Positions 1 through 10,550 of a DNA stretch of 64,000 bases are shown here, in pieces. Origin of the DNA: Undaria pinnatifida. Taxonomy: Eukaryota > Sar > Phaeophyceae > Laminariales > Alariaceae. Within the stretch, counting starts at the first letter, position 1. Every line of letters starts with the position of its first letter. Below the pieces are notes generated by a model. It saw only the letters and a program-made list of their open reading frames with translations. It made no database searches and was not told where the DNA came from. The stretch spans positions 6,007,465-6,071,464 of the forward strand of contig JABAKD010000027.1 of NCBI GenBank assembly GCA_012845835.1, given 5' to 3'. A program made the translations under genes and the position numbers.

Positions 1-1855
1 TGTCTCTACGCGTTGTGCTTGAGTACTCAGACTTCAGCAGTACTCAATACCTTCCAGCGCGAAATTTGGGCATCACGAGTTCGTAGCTTCTTATATGCAG
101 AGCTTTTTCCTCCGTGCGTTTGCGTTTGTCTGAAGGTTTTCGCCGTGGCCGTACAAAATGGGTTTCTTTGTCGTAGTATTTTGATGAGAGAGGAGTGCTT
201 CGTCCTACAGGCTGTACGGGTTAGCCCAGCGAACGGCAGGCCAGTCTACGACTGTTTTTTTGCAGCGCAGTTGTTTCCATACTCAGTATGGTCTCCGCGT
301 CTTTGCCAGTAGTTACGGGGGGTTGCTTCTTTGACAGTAATTAATAGTACAAAACAAGGGGAGGTACTGCGTGCGTGTACGTGTTCCCGACCCTTTTCTC
401 TTCTGTCTCGTACGCGTTGTGCTTGAGTATTCAGTTTTTTCAGCGAAAACTGTGGGCCTTCAGTACTCAAGACTTTTCAGCGTGAACTTTGGGGACTATG
501 AGTTCGTAGCTTTTCATGATTTCCACGACGGAAGCATATATTGTCTGACGTCTGGCGTGGGTTTTGTATTTTTCGCGTACTTAAGTGTCAGGGAGTTGGT
601 CTGACTGCTCTAATTTTTCCCCGACAGATGTGGTAGGACTTTTCCACTTAACTTAACAAACAAACGCAATTATTCTCCCACACACGTCAGCACTCTCGGC
701 ACATGTGATGCCGTCCGAAAATTTCTCCGGATTCAGTTAAGGTCTGGCTACTACCTTCGCCAATTGGCCTTTCGTCACATATGTTACGTTTCATCCACGG
801 TTTACTTATTTATTTCAGCCGCAGTTTCCTTTCCATTTTCTTCCCGTCTACTCCTCGCCTATATCCACAGCACCACAGTTCCCCCTACTACACACAACCT
901 CTTTATTTGCGTTTTGTTTTGTCGTTCGAATTCCTCTTCTTTTCAACTCCTCTATGCAGTGCACCAACACCCACCTTCACATATGTCTGTCTGTGCGCAA
1001 AACGACTCCCGAGAAAACCCGCAATGTCATGTTTCAAAATACATGTAGCATCTCAACCCCTTGGTACGGTCCGTTACCGTCGCCTCCTCTTAGTCACATC
1101 CTTTTCGCGCAACTATTATGGAGGGCCGCCCGATCCTTGCGATCAATATCAGAAACATACAAGGGCTCCGATTTGCACCGCACTGTCAGCAGCCGTCATG
1201 GTAGAGACACTCCGGATATTATTTATTGAAAGGACGCGTCCGATTTCGACAACGTGAAAGCACTCGCGAAGCTAAGACGGCAGCAGATACACATACCCCG
1301 CCTGCCTTCTCGAGTAAAAACAGAGGAGAAGCGCTACGCCAACTTCCCGTAGGAGCAAAGCCACCCCCGCATCTATCGTAGACAACGCCGCCGCAACGAG
1401 AGATCGCTCTCCTCTTCTTCGTGTTTCTCCTCGCCCTTGACCACGCAGACCAATCAATGCGACAGCCTTCAGGTAATAAACAAAGTTCTTCCAAAACCTC
1501 GCCGGCTGACATGGCCCCATGTCGACGTTTGATGCAAACCGACTTTGCATCTGCCGACTTTGAACCTCCATCACCTCGGGGACAGCAGTGCAGTCTCTTC
1601 ATTGATGCCAAGTCCTCTTTCGTTTCGCCTTGAGACGAAGCAGGTTCTCAATAGTCTTTTCGGTGTTTTTGTTTGATATGTACGCTAACATTTACTTGAC
1701 GGCGTATATGACAACAATTTGTTTCGCCTATCCTTGCCTTCTTTTTTATATATGACGTTCTTCTTCTTCTGTCAAAGTATGACCTTCATAATCTCATGTT
1801 CGTATTAAACTCTTGGCATTACCTTAAAGTTCAATGAATGTCAGATCGGACAGCT
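1..1855. other. Gene-free stretch with a diverged direct repeat
   Basis: No recognisable gene. The longest open frames (158 codons on + at 781-1257 and 130 codons on - at 1219-1611) overlap each other on opposite strands and show no domain I know. Bases 10-95 and about 410-515 are diverged copies of one another; both contain GCGTTGTGCTTGAGTA and, further on, GAGTTCGTAGCTT. The rest looks like ordinary non-coding sequence. Confidence 0.4.
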
Positions 1856-1954
1856 TCACCTTAACTCGTCGAAGTGCTGCCCTGCCCTACCCGAAGAATC
1901 GCCGGCGCCCATGCGGAGCCCTTGTAAATATATACATATATATATAGTCTATAT

Positions 1955-2300
1955 GATCAATTTTTTTTTTCGGGGGTTCGGTCAGGAGTTTTTTTCGTCT
2001 TGGCCTCAGTATGAGATTCTCGGAACTGGAATTCTCGGTCAAATAGCTTCGTTCGAGGGCCGTCTTTGGGGGGCGGCTACAACGCCCCTCGCCCTGCCGT
2101 ATCCGTTCCGCACCTCGACGTGAACGCGGATAGACGCTGAGCCAGACAAGCGAGAAGTGCACTTTTTTTCTGTATTTTGGGCGGAACACGCCCGATCTAT
2201 TCTTGGATCTTGGCATATGTAGAGCTTGAACGAATATATAAGGGACAGCCTTTCTAAATTGGCGTCATTTCCAAATTGGAATCTAAATTTCTTCCCGACG
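1955..2300 (+). repeat. Outer end of large inverted repeat, left copy
   Basis: This segment reappears as its reverse complement at about 14770-15115 and in the same orientation at about 15375-15690. Shared words include GGTCAAATAGCTT, CGTTCGAGGGCCGTCTT (with small changes), ACGTGAACGCGGA and TTGGCGTCATTTCCAAA. It forms the outermost matched part of the 2-15 kb inverted repeat. Just before it, 1870-1925 carries the GAAGTGCTGCC...GCGGAGCCCTTGTA segment also seen at 4605-4672 and, reversed, at 10146-10235. Confidence 0.65.
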
Positions 2301-2374
2301 ATGCTTTTGTCATGGCCGCCTCCAAGCGCTTGCTCTATCGTAGCTACTACTGCTGGATGTGTCGTTTCCTTTCG

Positions 2375-2760
2375 GCTCAGCGGGTATAGTGCTATATAAC
2401 CAACGAAGGGCGTGTCGTGAGTACGATTGTCACCCAGGCCATATTTGGTATGCAGGAGCGTGCGCGCTGGAGACGTTTTGAATGGTTTTTACAGTTGTTA
2501 GTGTACTCCTGAGTACTACTAACTGTAGAACGTGGAGAGGGGATAGCTCCGGATATCGCTCCTACGAAGTCGGTGATAATTTGTTAACGAACTGGAAAAC
2601 ATATTTGGGTGTTTTTTTTCATAACCCACTCACTGTGAGTGTTACTGAGTCAAGTGACAGTGGGTGGTGCTATGTGTCGTGAGTTCAATTCTCACCGAAT
2701 TTATATTTGTATTTTTCAAGCGTGCGCGCTGACGACATTATGAATGGTTAGTTTGGTAGT
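2375..2760 (+). repeat. Two diverged direct copies with a tRNA-like B box
   Basis: Bases about 2375-2495 and 2625-2755 share the order GTGTCGTGAGT, a CACC word, ATATTTG, GCGTGCGCGCTG and TGAATGGTT. The second copy has GAGTTCAATTCTCACC, which resembles a pol III B box with its closing T-stem. They may be remains of another tRNA-derived retroposon. No convincing A box is seen. Confidence 0.35.
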
Positions 2761-3489
2761 TTAACATATATATGTAGTAGCACTAATACCCACTGAGCTA
2801 CTGAGTCAAGTGATCAAGTATAACTCAGTGGGCAGTGCTGTAGCATTTCTCGGTCTAATCACTTTGTTCGAAGGCCGCCGTCCAAGCGAGAAGCGCGCAA
2901 AATTTTGTATTTTGAACGGTAATCTCCAGTTGTTCTTCGGATCTCCATCTATGGAGAGGTTGATAAAATAAAACTTGGCAAGACATTATTTGCATTGGCG
3001 TCATATTTTGTTCCGAAACAAATAATAATACCACTCACTGTAAAAAAATCCCATGGTACTGCGGTAGGGATCATAGTAGTGCTTTTGTTTATTGAATTTC
3101 GATAGGTACACGTACACACATACATGGATATAGACGTGGCAAGCGCATGCATGACTGAACGAGGAAGAGGTAGTAGTGATTACGATTACTGTGCCAGGAA
3201 AAGCCACACAGCTGTCAGCGGCATTGCGAGTGGCTGCGTCCCCGGGGCCTCGAGGGTTGTATTATACAAGTTCCTCCTGTTGTTAAGCTGCGCCACTCGA
3301 AGGTGTTGGTCAGTAGACTGTAGAATGGCGTGCTTTGTTGTTGCTGTGGTCCCTGACTCCGTTGCTGTGGTCGTTTGCCGGTCAAGTGCAAGCGGTCGTG
3401 TGTTGGTACGTAGCTGACAAATAAGTTTGTGTTGCTTCGTACTTGACGTGCTCCTTATTGCTGCTGATTGTTGATTGATAATGTATTAT

Positions 3490-3793
3490 AGTGTTTTTTT
3501 CTTTTCTTGGCACACTGCTACGATCCAGTTTGTGGACACACAAGCCGTGGTCACGGGTGCCGTCCTTCCCTTCCACCCCCCGGTTATTGCTTTCATCGTT
3601 TTCGGCGGATAGGGTTCAGCACTCACTGATCGTCGATTTTTGGTCGAGTGTTGCTAACTCACGCTCTCGCGCTTTCCGCAAGTCAAGTAGTGTACAAGAC
3701 CAAAAATTATACAAGTACGCACTTGGGGGGATTCGAACTCACGAAGCTGACCTATACCAGGCTCGAGGATATAACCGGATGCGCCACCGGGGC
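3490..3793 (-). mobile_element. tRNA-derived SINE, copy 1
   Basis: On the minus strand the element starts GCCCCGGTGGCGCATC, with an A-box-like TGGCGCATCCGG near base 8 and a B-box-like GAGTTCGAATCCC near base 55, the spacing expected of a tRNA promoter. A body of about 230 bases follows, with GGAAAGCGCGAGAGCGTGAG and GACCACGGCTTG, and it ends in an A-rich tail (T-rich on the plus strand at about 3491-3510). Copies at 9231 and 12895 have the same head, body and tail, so this is a dispersed retroposon family and not a lone tRNA gene. Confidence 0.8.
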
Positions 3794-3814
3794 AGTAAGT
3801 GATATAGAACCGGT

Positions 3815-4160
3815 CGCCCCGGTCGTCTAGTGGGGTTACACTCGAATTCTGCTACTAATAATACTAGCGTTAGTCCTTGAGTTCAATAACTACGGTTGTG
3901 AGCTTTTCATTTGCAGACATGTATGGGAAAAAAGAATAAACCAGCTGCTGAAATCGCCTAGCAGCGTGAGTAGTAGGTACAAATCGACGCGAATCGACGA
4001 GGGAAGCAAATGCTGAATTTTTCTCGCGACAAAAATTAGGGCAGGTACCGTAGTGAGGAGGGGAGAAAGGAACCCGTTATACGACTCCGGATATACTGCT
4101 GCATTGGGAGGGCGAGAGGAATGCGAGCATCACAGTCAACGAGATGGGAACAAGCAAATA
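3815..4160 (+). repeat. Second tRNA-like repeat beside the SINE
   Basis: Reads CCCCGGTCGTCTAGTGGGG at its start, which resembles a tRNA D-arm with A box, then a weak B-box-like GAGTTCAATA near 3880. It points away from the neighbouring SINE, so two tRNA-like heads lie back to back. The body recurs reversed at about 12550-12880 and in part at 38400-38575 (AACTCAGATCC, CTCCCCACTA.GGTAC, TTTTTATCGCGA). The copy at 38.4 kb shows that the body is dispersed independently of the large inverted repeat. Confidence 0.4.
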
Positions 4161-4715
4161 AGTGAAGTGTATCGCTGCTTCTGTAATAATACGATGCCCA
4201 AGCAAGTTGCGCCGATCGACTCGATCTGGACTGACTGCTGTTGTATTACGCAATTGGTCCATGAACAACTTCTCTAACCACACGTGGCGGACATGGTTAG
4301 TCACCTTACTGGCGCCGGATGCTTGACTGAGTAAAACTACCATAAGAAACGCACTCGACACGTTTCGTCGCCAGACTAAAAGGTGAGTCGGCGTGTGCTC
4401 GGATTTATCCGATCGAAATCTGATGAATGAAGCTCGGAATCGGATGCACTTAAAAAACGGTAGGTATTAATAGTAGCACATTGCTATGATTGTTAGTCTA
4501 TATCGAACTCTTGGCATTACCTTACATACTGTACGCGCAGACTATGATTGTGTGTGGTGATTTTTTTACTATACGAACCAAGGATTGAATCGAACAATTC
4601 GAAGTGCTGCCCCGCCCTACCCGAAGAATGGGTGCCGGCGCATGCCGGCATCCATGCGGAGCCCTTGTATTCTAAATATAAGCCTCGTGTTTGTGGTTTG
4701 CTCTGTTAGTGTGTG

Positions 4716-5585
4716 TACTGTCGCTTAGTCTTCAGGTTTCCTTTTTGGTTTCCAGTTTTGGCTGCTCTACATAGGTTGCTCCATTCCGGGTTTTCTGTTT
4801 TCCTCTACCTTCCTATGGCCTTTCTTTCAGCGATCTGCTTTACTAGTGAATTGCTCTATCCTTGGCGTTTAGGCCTCCTTACGAGGTGTGGGGGAATCTA
4901 TAGCCTCATGTCTTTTGTTTCGAATAGCCGCATCTTCGACCCCCTTTCCCGGTCTTTTAGGATGAACTTTGTCGTCACCCTCCGACCGTCTTGATGTCTG
5001 TATATACGACTATTCAGGGTGGGCTAATGTAATAAAGTGTCAGTATAGCTGGCAATATATTCGGTAAGATAGTCTGCAGAGTTACGGTCTATTGGCCACA
5101 AGAAGATTCTTTTAAACGGAATATTCTGAGTGGAGCGGACAACCCGCAGAGTCTAGCTAGCTTATACCACAAGAGCGTTCTCGGTAATGGAACGTTCCTC
5201 TTCTGGACAGGATAGGTAGAAGTAAGTGCGTTAAGCGCTCATGGGAATATAAAACACCTAGGAGAACGTTCCTTGTACGTTCCATAGGTGAAGTTCCAGA
5301 AGAGAGCATAGCAGCAATGCTGGAGGGTGAAGCGAACTCTGTGAGCCTCACCCCACCCCCATGCTCTCACTCCTCCTTCTCCTTTCCTGTCTCCTCGAGC
5401 TTCTCATAGCTCAACGCCAGTAATAAGAAATCAACGAAGTAGAACCGGTGCTGTCTCCAAGCGAAACTGATACCCCTGCGTCCTTTCCCTCTCACCATCC
5501 GGCACCACGACTCCATCGTACTGCGTATACATCAGGTGCGACGATTTGAGTGATACAGTCGTCGTGGCTGACAATCATTGTTCTT
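4716..5585. other. No recognised feature
   Basis: A 93-codon plus-strand frame (4713-4994) is open but has no recognisable domain and no repeat match that I could see. Nothing else stands out. Confidence 0.3.
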
Positions 5586-5589
5586 GGTG

Positions 5590-6990
5590 AACTTATTATA
5601 AAAAATGAAAATACACTCCAGCTGTGAGATCGAAGATTTTGTCGAAACTCATCTTTGCAAGCTGTGTGTGATACTCCGATCGCGCGTATTACGGGTTGTG
5701 TGTTCTCATTAAGGATATAGGTCGGCGACTCCCCTTACAACTACAGTGTAGCTAGATCAGGGTCAACAGGGTGATGTTAGTCAGTCTGTGCACGGAAACT
5801 GTAAAACCCGTTTCTGGGGGGGAAAAAATCTGACAGCTGTGGAAGGAAAAAATGTATCCGTTTATCAAGTGAATTCTGTAAGTCGAACAACCGGTGAGGG
5901 GAGGGCGGAGTTTTGAAGGACGTGGGGGCCTGGTTTTGATCAAAAGGGGCGGGGTTGGAGGGGGAGGGGAAGGGGGGGGCGGGGGGCGGGGGGGGGGGGG
6001 GGGGACGGGCGGACAATTTGTGCGTGGAAGCTATAAATCCTTTAAGGGGATAAATCTGACGGTTTTGGGAAAAAAAAAAAACACCAGTTTATCATGGGGG
6101 GGGGTTGGGGCGGGGGTAGGGCGGGTGGGGCAGCTCAATCTGTGCGTGGAAACTATACATTATTTTAAGGGGATAAAATGTGACGGCTTTGAAAAGAATG
6201 CATCCGTTTATCATGTATATCCTGGGGTAAGTCGTACAATCAGTGAGTAGACGGCGGAGTGTTCGAGGGGGTGAGGATGGGATGGGGTGGGGGGTGGGGA
6301 GGTGGGGAGTGGGGGCGGCGGGGGGAGGGGGGGGAGGGAAGGGCTTTAGGTGGCATAGATGTAGGGGTTCGTTATACGTGTGGTGCTAGGTCTAGGCGAT
6401 GGTGCAGGTGGTGGGGAAGGAGGGGGCGTTCGGGGCGGGGGGTGAGGGGGCGGGGGCGGGGGGGGGGGGGAAATCAGCGGCATATATAGCTCTAGAAAGA
6501 GAATGAGGTGATATTCAGTGCGTGAAGAGTTTATTAATCTGGCGGATTTCGATTTTAGGTGGGGTGTTTGAGCAAGGGAGAGCGAGAAGGGGGGGGGAGA
6601 GGGGGGGAGGATTTTTTAGGAGGTTTAGGTCACATATAATATCCAAATACAACCCGGCTGTGAGATCAAATATATGTAGGGGCTTGATATACGCGTGGTG
6701 CTAGGTCTAGGCGATCGTGCGGGTGGTGGGAAAAGAGGGGGCGTTGGAGGGGGGGTGGGGGGAATGAATGAAAACTACGTCATGGATGGTCAGAAAGATA
6801 ATGACGTGATATCAACTGCGTGGAGGTGTTCATTACTCTGGCCGATTTCCATTGTAAGTGGGGCGTTTGCACGAACTAGGCGGAAAATAAGAAAAAAAAA
6901 GGAGGGGGGGGGGGGGAGTTATTTTATATTGATTGGTACATCCATGCCGCGAACACATATTGTATAAAAAATATTTCAAGGACGCCAGCC
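5590..6990 (+). repeat. G-rich repeat block (reverse complement of 23.9-25.4 kb)
   Basis: The plus strand carries many guanine runs, including an almost unbroken run of over 20 near 5980-6004. It starts with a unit containing CACTCCAGCTGTGAGATCGAAG and a GTGTGATACTCCGATCG word, followed by GGTCGGCGACTCCCCTT. The same words in reverse complement end the C-rich block at 23.9-25.4 kb. Internally, sub-repeats contain TGTGCGTGGAA.CTATA and GGGGCTTGATATACGCGTGGTG separated by G runs. Glycine- and proline-rich frames here are products of composition. Confidence 0.75.
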
Positions 6991-7225
6991 GTGAGTTCGA
7001 TGAATTTCAGGTCAATACTCACTTTTGCAAGCTGCGTTGTTGGTACTTGTAATATACTACCTATATGAGTGAGTTTTTATTGGGAGGGGTCCTATTTTTT
7101 GTCCACAATAATGGTAAGTATTGGTTTTTTTAACCTTACTTAAGTGGGGAATTTTGAGCTAGATCTAACATCACATCTATTTTATAAATTTATTACTGTA
7201 GTTTCCACCATAATGATCTTTTTAT
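6960..7225 (+). repeat. Direct repeat, copy 1
   Basis: Matches 9835-10105 in the same orientation: AAAAAATATTTCA, TGAGTTCGA.GAATTTC, GCAAGCTGCGTTGTTGGTACTT, TTGGGAGGGGTCCTA and ATTTTATAAATTTATTACTG all recur in order. A related segment lies reversed at about 38640-38715. Confidence 0.65.
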
Positions 7226-8290
7226 AACAGCACGAGTACTTACATACCTGGTATACAAAAACGCGTATGGTTATCTATATGAATGTGTTGTGTACGTGGA
7301 AATAATTTTGTGCTTATGTGCATTTAGTTTGCACTGCTGCCAAGCTGCTGCCATTAATAATATCTCCAACTTTTGCCTTGCTCGAGAAAGGGGTGCAACG
7401 CTCTTCGGGGTGTGACAGACACGACAGTGCCAAGACAAGGTCTCGCTCTGCCGATGATAGATACTACGCAAGGTCAGACTCCGCCAAGGCAGTCACACCG
7501 CCGACACCCGACCCTGCCAATAGTAGGAGGTACGCCAGGTCCACACTTTATAGCACCTAGTAGCCGAGATGCTGACTTTGGCGAAGGCCGTTTTTTAAAC
7601 TTAGCTAGGTCTGGTCATACATGGCTGATCAGTATTATATCTGAGTCCCAACTCACATCCCGCCAGGTCGGGTTGTATATCGACCAGAGGAAAGAGCCGA
7701 ATGCTCACGTCTGGCATGACGAAAAAATATTGTCGGAACACAAACGCACAAAATAACCATATTTTCCCCAGGTATTGGCACGAAAGAGGCATTCTTGTTT
7801 CCATCATCAGGTGATAATTTCGCGAAGGAGGTCACAGCAGTTCACGGGCCGTGCAAGCTTTCTTCGTTCTTCGCACCACAGGAGGATCCGTTCATCTACG
7901 TGCTGCCTACAACTGTAAATACGCCTATTTAACTGCACCACAGGTATGCATGTGCTGGGTGCTATCGCACAACATGACGAGGGGTACCCTTCCCAACACC
8001 GACCGACCATGCACATCACCCACTCGGAGTACCGTGACAACCCTCGTTCACTCGTACTACTATTGGAATATCACCAAGTGAGTGCATGTTACACTCGCGC
8101 TAGCGAATCTGTGCCTCGCTAAAAGAGCGGACTTGAAAACATATTTGGTGACGGACGCAAAATTCCGTGTGGCGGCAGCGCATATTGCGGAAGGAACCAA
8201 TAATAACGAGCACAAACAGTAATAAGATGTATCCACTCGCTTTTAAGACGTAAACATGACCGCCCACATGGAAGTAGCATGGCCTTTTGG
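7226..8290. other. No recognised gene; one 127-codon frame
   Basis: A plus-strand frame at 7373-7756 is open for 127 codons. It has no recognisable domain, and overlapping minus-strand frames are also open. I do not call it a gene. Confidence 0.3.
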
Positions 8291-8294
8291 TCCG

Positions 8295-8430
8295 CACTAC
8301 TATTAGGTCTAGACTAATAGTATTAATAGTAGCAGAAGCAGTAATAGATGTAGTAGTATTAGTCTAATAGTAGGAGCAGCAGGAGTAATCTAGAAGTAGT
8401 AGTATTGATAGTAGCAGTAGTATGTAGTAG
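8295..8430. repeat. TAG/CTA-rich low-complexity repeat
   Basis: Runs of TAGTAG and AGCAG with short inverted words such as CTATTAG and CTAATAG flanking TCTAGA. It looks like a degenerate trinucleotide repeat. Confidence 0.55.
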
Positions 8431-9220
8431 TGCGTTAGAGGACGGCCGCGGTACCTCAAGCGAGGATGCTTTTGGTTCAGGTTCTATGCCGTTGCCGTGG
8501 TTTGCGGTCACGGGCGGGACCCCGTCATATCGGCTGGATTTCGTAACAATCCCCCCCAGACACCACACGTCGTCGTTAAGAGAGCTGTTGTTTCGTGCGT
8601 TACGGAACCGCTACACGACAGCATCGCCACGGGTGTTTTTAGTGCCATTGGCAGTGTGTGGTGGTATGCTGACTGGACTGGTAGGGTTTAGGTTACAAGG
8701 ATTCACTCAGCGCTGTGAGGATGTGTGGTTTCTTGATGCAATTTGCTTATGATATAGCATACGCATGATTTCGACAGCATCGAGGGCGCCCCACAAGAGT
8801 GAACAACGGCTTTTTATATTTCATTTTCTAGTTCGTGGGCACACGCATAGAATACAAGTACTACAGAAGTATCATACTTTTAGTAGTGTATACCTGGTAC
8901 GTACGTAGTGACAAGAGCAGCGCTTACTTGATCACGTACGTTTGATCCTGCAGCTCCTTCAAACAGCAGTATTAGTGGTAGGGGTCCCAATTATAGTCCC
9001 GGTTGAGCAATGCCGGTTGCCGCAGTAGTGCCGGTAAATCGCTTGACACTTACTTGGCACAGATGGGATAGCCCGGTGGTGGCAATGTGCGGAGTATCTG
9101 GTTCCGGTTGCCCCAGTAAGTCTGTCTTTTGGGCTGGCACATTATCTATACCCTACTACTGTTGTTGTGTAGCCTCAGGCCACCGTGCTTGCTTCGATTT
9201 CCACACTCACAGCAGTGTAA
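8431..9220. other. No recognised gene
   Basis: A 115-codon plus-strand frame (8405-8752) overlaps another open frame and resembles nothing I know. Bases 9000-9130 contain two copies of a GCCGGTTGCC/CCGGTTGCCCCAGTA word near the following SINE. Confidence 0.3.
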
Positions 9221-9230
9221 TATCCGGTCG

Positions 9231-9512
9231 CCCCGGTGGCGTATCAGGTTATCCTCGAGCCTGGTATAGGTCAGTTTCGTGAGTTCGAGCCCCGCCGAGT
9301 GCATACTCGTATAAATTCGTTGGGACTTTTTCTTGTGGACAAATTGACTTGCGGAAAGCGCGAGAGCGTGAGTTAGCAACATTCGATGAATAATCGACGA
9401 GCAGTGGGATTGCTGAACCCTATGCGCGATAAAAGTTGAAGGCAAGAACCGGGGAGGAGAAGGGATGACACCTGTGACCACGGCTTGTCCAGAAGCTAGA
9501 AAGTAAAAGTGT

Positions 9513-9545
<33 letters not shown>
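9231..9545 (+). mobile_element. tRNA-derived SINE, copy 2, with poly(A) tail
   Basis: Complete copy. The tRNA-like head is GCCCCGGTGGCGTATC, the B box is GAGTTCGAGCCCC, and the body contains GGAAAGCGCGAGAGCGTGAG, AACCGGGGAGGAGAAG and GACCACGGCTTG. An uninterrupted run of about 29 adenines at 9517-9545 closes it. A long clean tail usually means a fairly recent insertion, so this is the best copy for defining the family. Confidence 0.85.
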
Positions 9546-9548
<3 letters not shown>

Positions 9549-9649
9549 GAGGCAGGTAACAGGGTACCGCATGTTTTTGGCGGTCCGCACGCTTACTGCT
9601 GTCTCTACCCCTTGGAGGTCCGCTACATTTTGCTGTCCTTTCTAGTTTT

Positions 9650-9830
9650 GAGAAACATTTTTTCAAGGTTGTGTTCTGTAGGGTACGCACAAAACATACC
9701 CAGGGTATTTACCCCGGGTAATACCCTACAAAGAACTTCTCCAAGTAAGTTCTGTAGGACATTCATACCCGTACCCGGAACTTCTGGAAGTTCTGTACGC
9801 CAGTGCCACAAATACCCGACATCATTTTAT
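9650..9830 (+). repeat. ACCCGGAACTTCTG-type short tandem repeats
   Basis: Repeated words ACCCGGAACTTCTG, AAGTTCTGTA and TACCCCGGGTA, with the same words at 15130-15315. The unit is roughly 35-40 bases and strongly diverged. Confidence 0.5.
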
Positions 9831-9834
9831 ATAC

Positions 9835-10105
9835 TCCGAGTAAAAAATATTTCAGGGACGTCAGCCATGAGTTCGACGAATTTCGGGTCAATACTCATCT
9901 TTGCAAGCTGCGTTGTTGGTACTTATTGAGTATAATATACTAGACTATATGGGTGAGTTTTCGTTGGGAGGGGTCCTAGTTTTTGTCCACTATAATGGTA
10001 AGTGTTGGTATTTATACTTTAGGTGGGGAATTTTGAGCGAGATCAAACATCACATCTATTTTATAAATTTATTACTGCAGTTTCCACTATTATAGTCTAC
10101 TGCTC
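9835..10105 (+). repeat. Direct repeat, copy 2
   Basis: Second copy of the 6960-7225 segment, in the same orientation. It borders the right arm of the large inverted repeat. Confidence 0.65.
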
Positions 10106-10139
10106 TATCATATGTATGGTAGGCGGTTTATTTGGTTTT

Positions 10140-10550
10140 TTATATGTTACAAGGGCTCCGCAGGGGTGCCGGTATTCGCCGGCAACCATGCTTCGGGTAG
10201 GGCAGGGCAGCAATTCGATTTGTTCGATTCAATACTTGGTAGAGTAGAAAGCGTCTCCACACACAATCATAGTCTGCGCGTACAGTATGTAAGGTAATGC
10301 CAAGAGTTCGATATAGACTAACAATCATAACAACGCACTACTGTTAATAGCTACCGTTTTTTACGTGAATCCGATTCCGAGCTTCATTCATCAGATTTCG
10401 ATCGGATAATCCGAGCACACGCCGACTGACCCTTTAGTCTTGCAAAGAAACGTGTAGAGTGCGTTTCTTATGATATTTTAACTCAATCAAGCGTCCGGGG
10501 CCAGTAAGGTGACTGACCATGCCCGCTGCGTGTTCTCTTCGTAGCCACTG
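10140..10550 (-). repeat. Right arm of large inverted repeat, inner part
   Basis: Reverse complement of about 4290-4715. Shared words include CGATCGGATAA, GCATTACC (here GGTAATGC), CAGTAAGGTGACT and the GGGCTCCGCA end. The match stops near 10550 and resumes at 12120, so about 1.57 kb has been inserted into this arm or lost from the other. Confidence 0.7.

Larger units (their letters stand above)
2850..4715 (+). repeat. Left arm of the large inverted repeat
   Basis: Nearly the whole stretch recurs as its reverse complement, in order, in the right arm. The matched pairs are about 2850-3430 with 13230-14115, 3480-4130 with 12560-13190, 4130-4290 with 12120-12290, and 4290-4715 with 10140-10550. 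The arm contains a reverse-strand SINE (3490-3793) and, next to it, a second tRNA-like head (about 3815). The arms have diverged by substitutions and small indels, so this is not an assembly palindrome. No transposase frame is seen in or between the arms. Confidence 0.7.

Noticed and set aside
3720-3800. Possible functional tRNA gene at the SINE head
   Set aside because: A and B boxes are present, but the head is followed by a body and an A tail repeated elsewhere, and I could not pair a full acceptor stem.
5777-6489. Gly-rich and Pro-rich frames
   Set aside because: Caused by long G runs; no domain and no conserved start.
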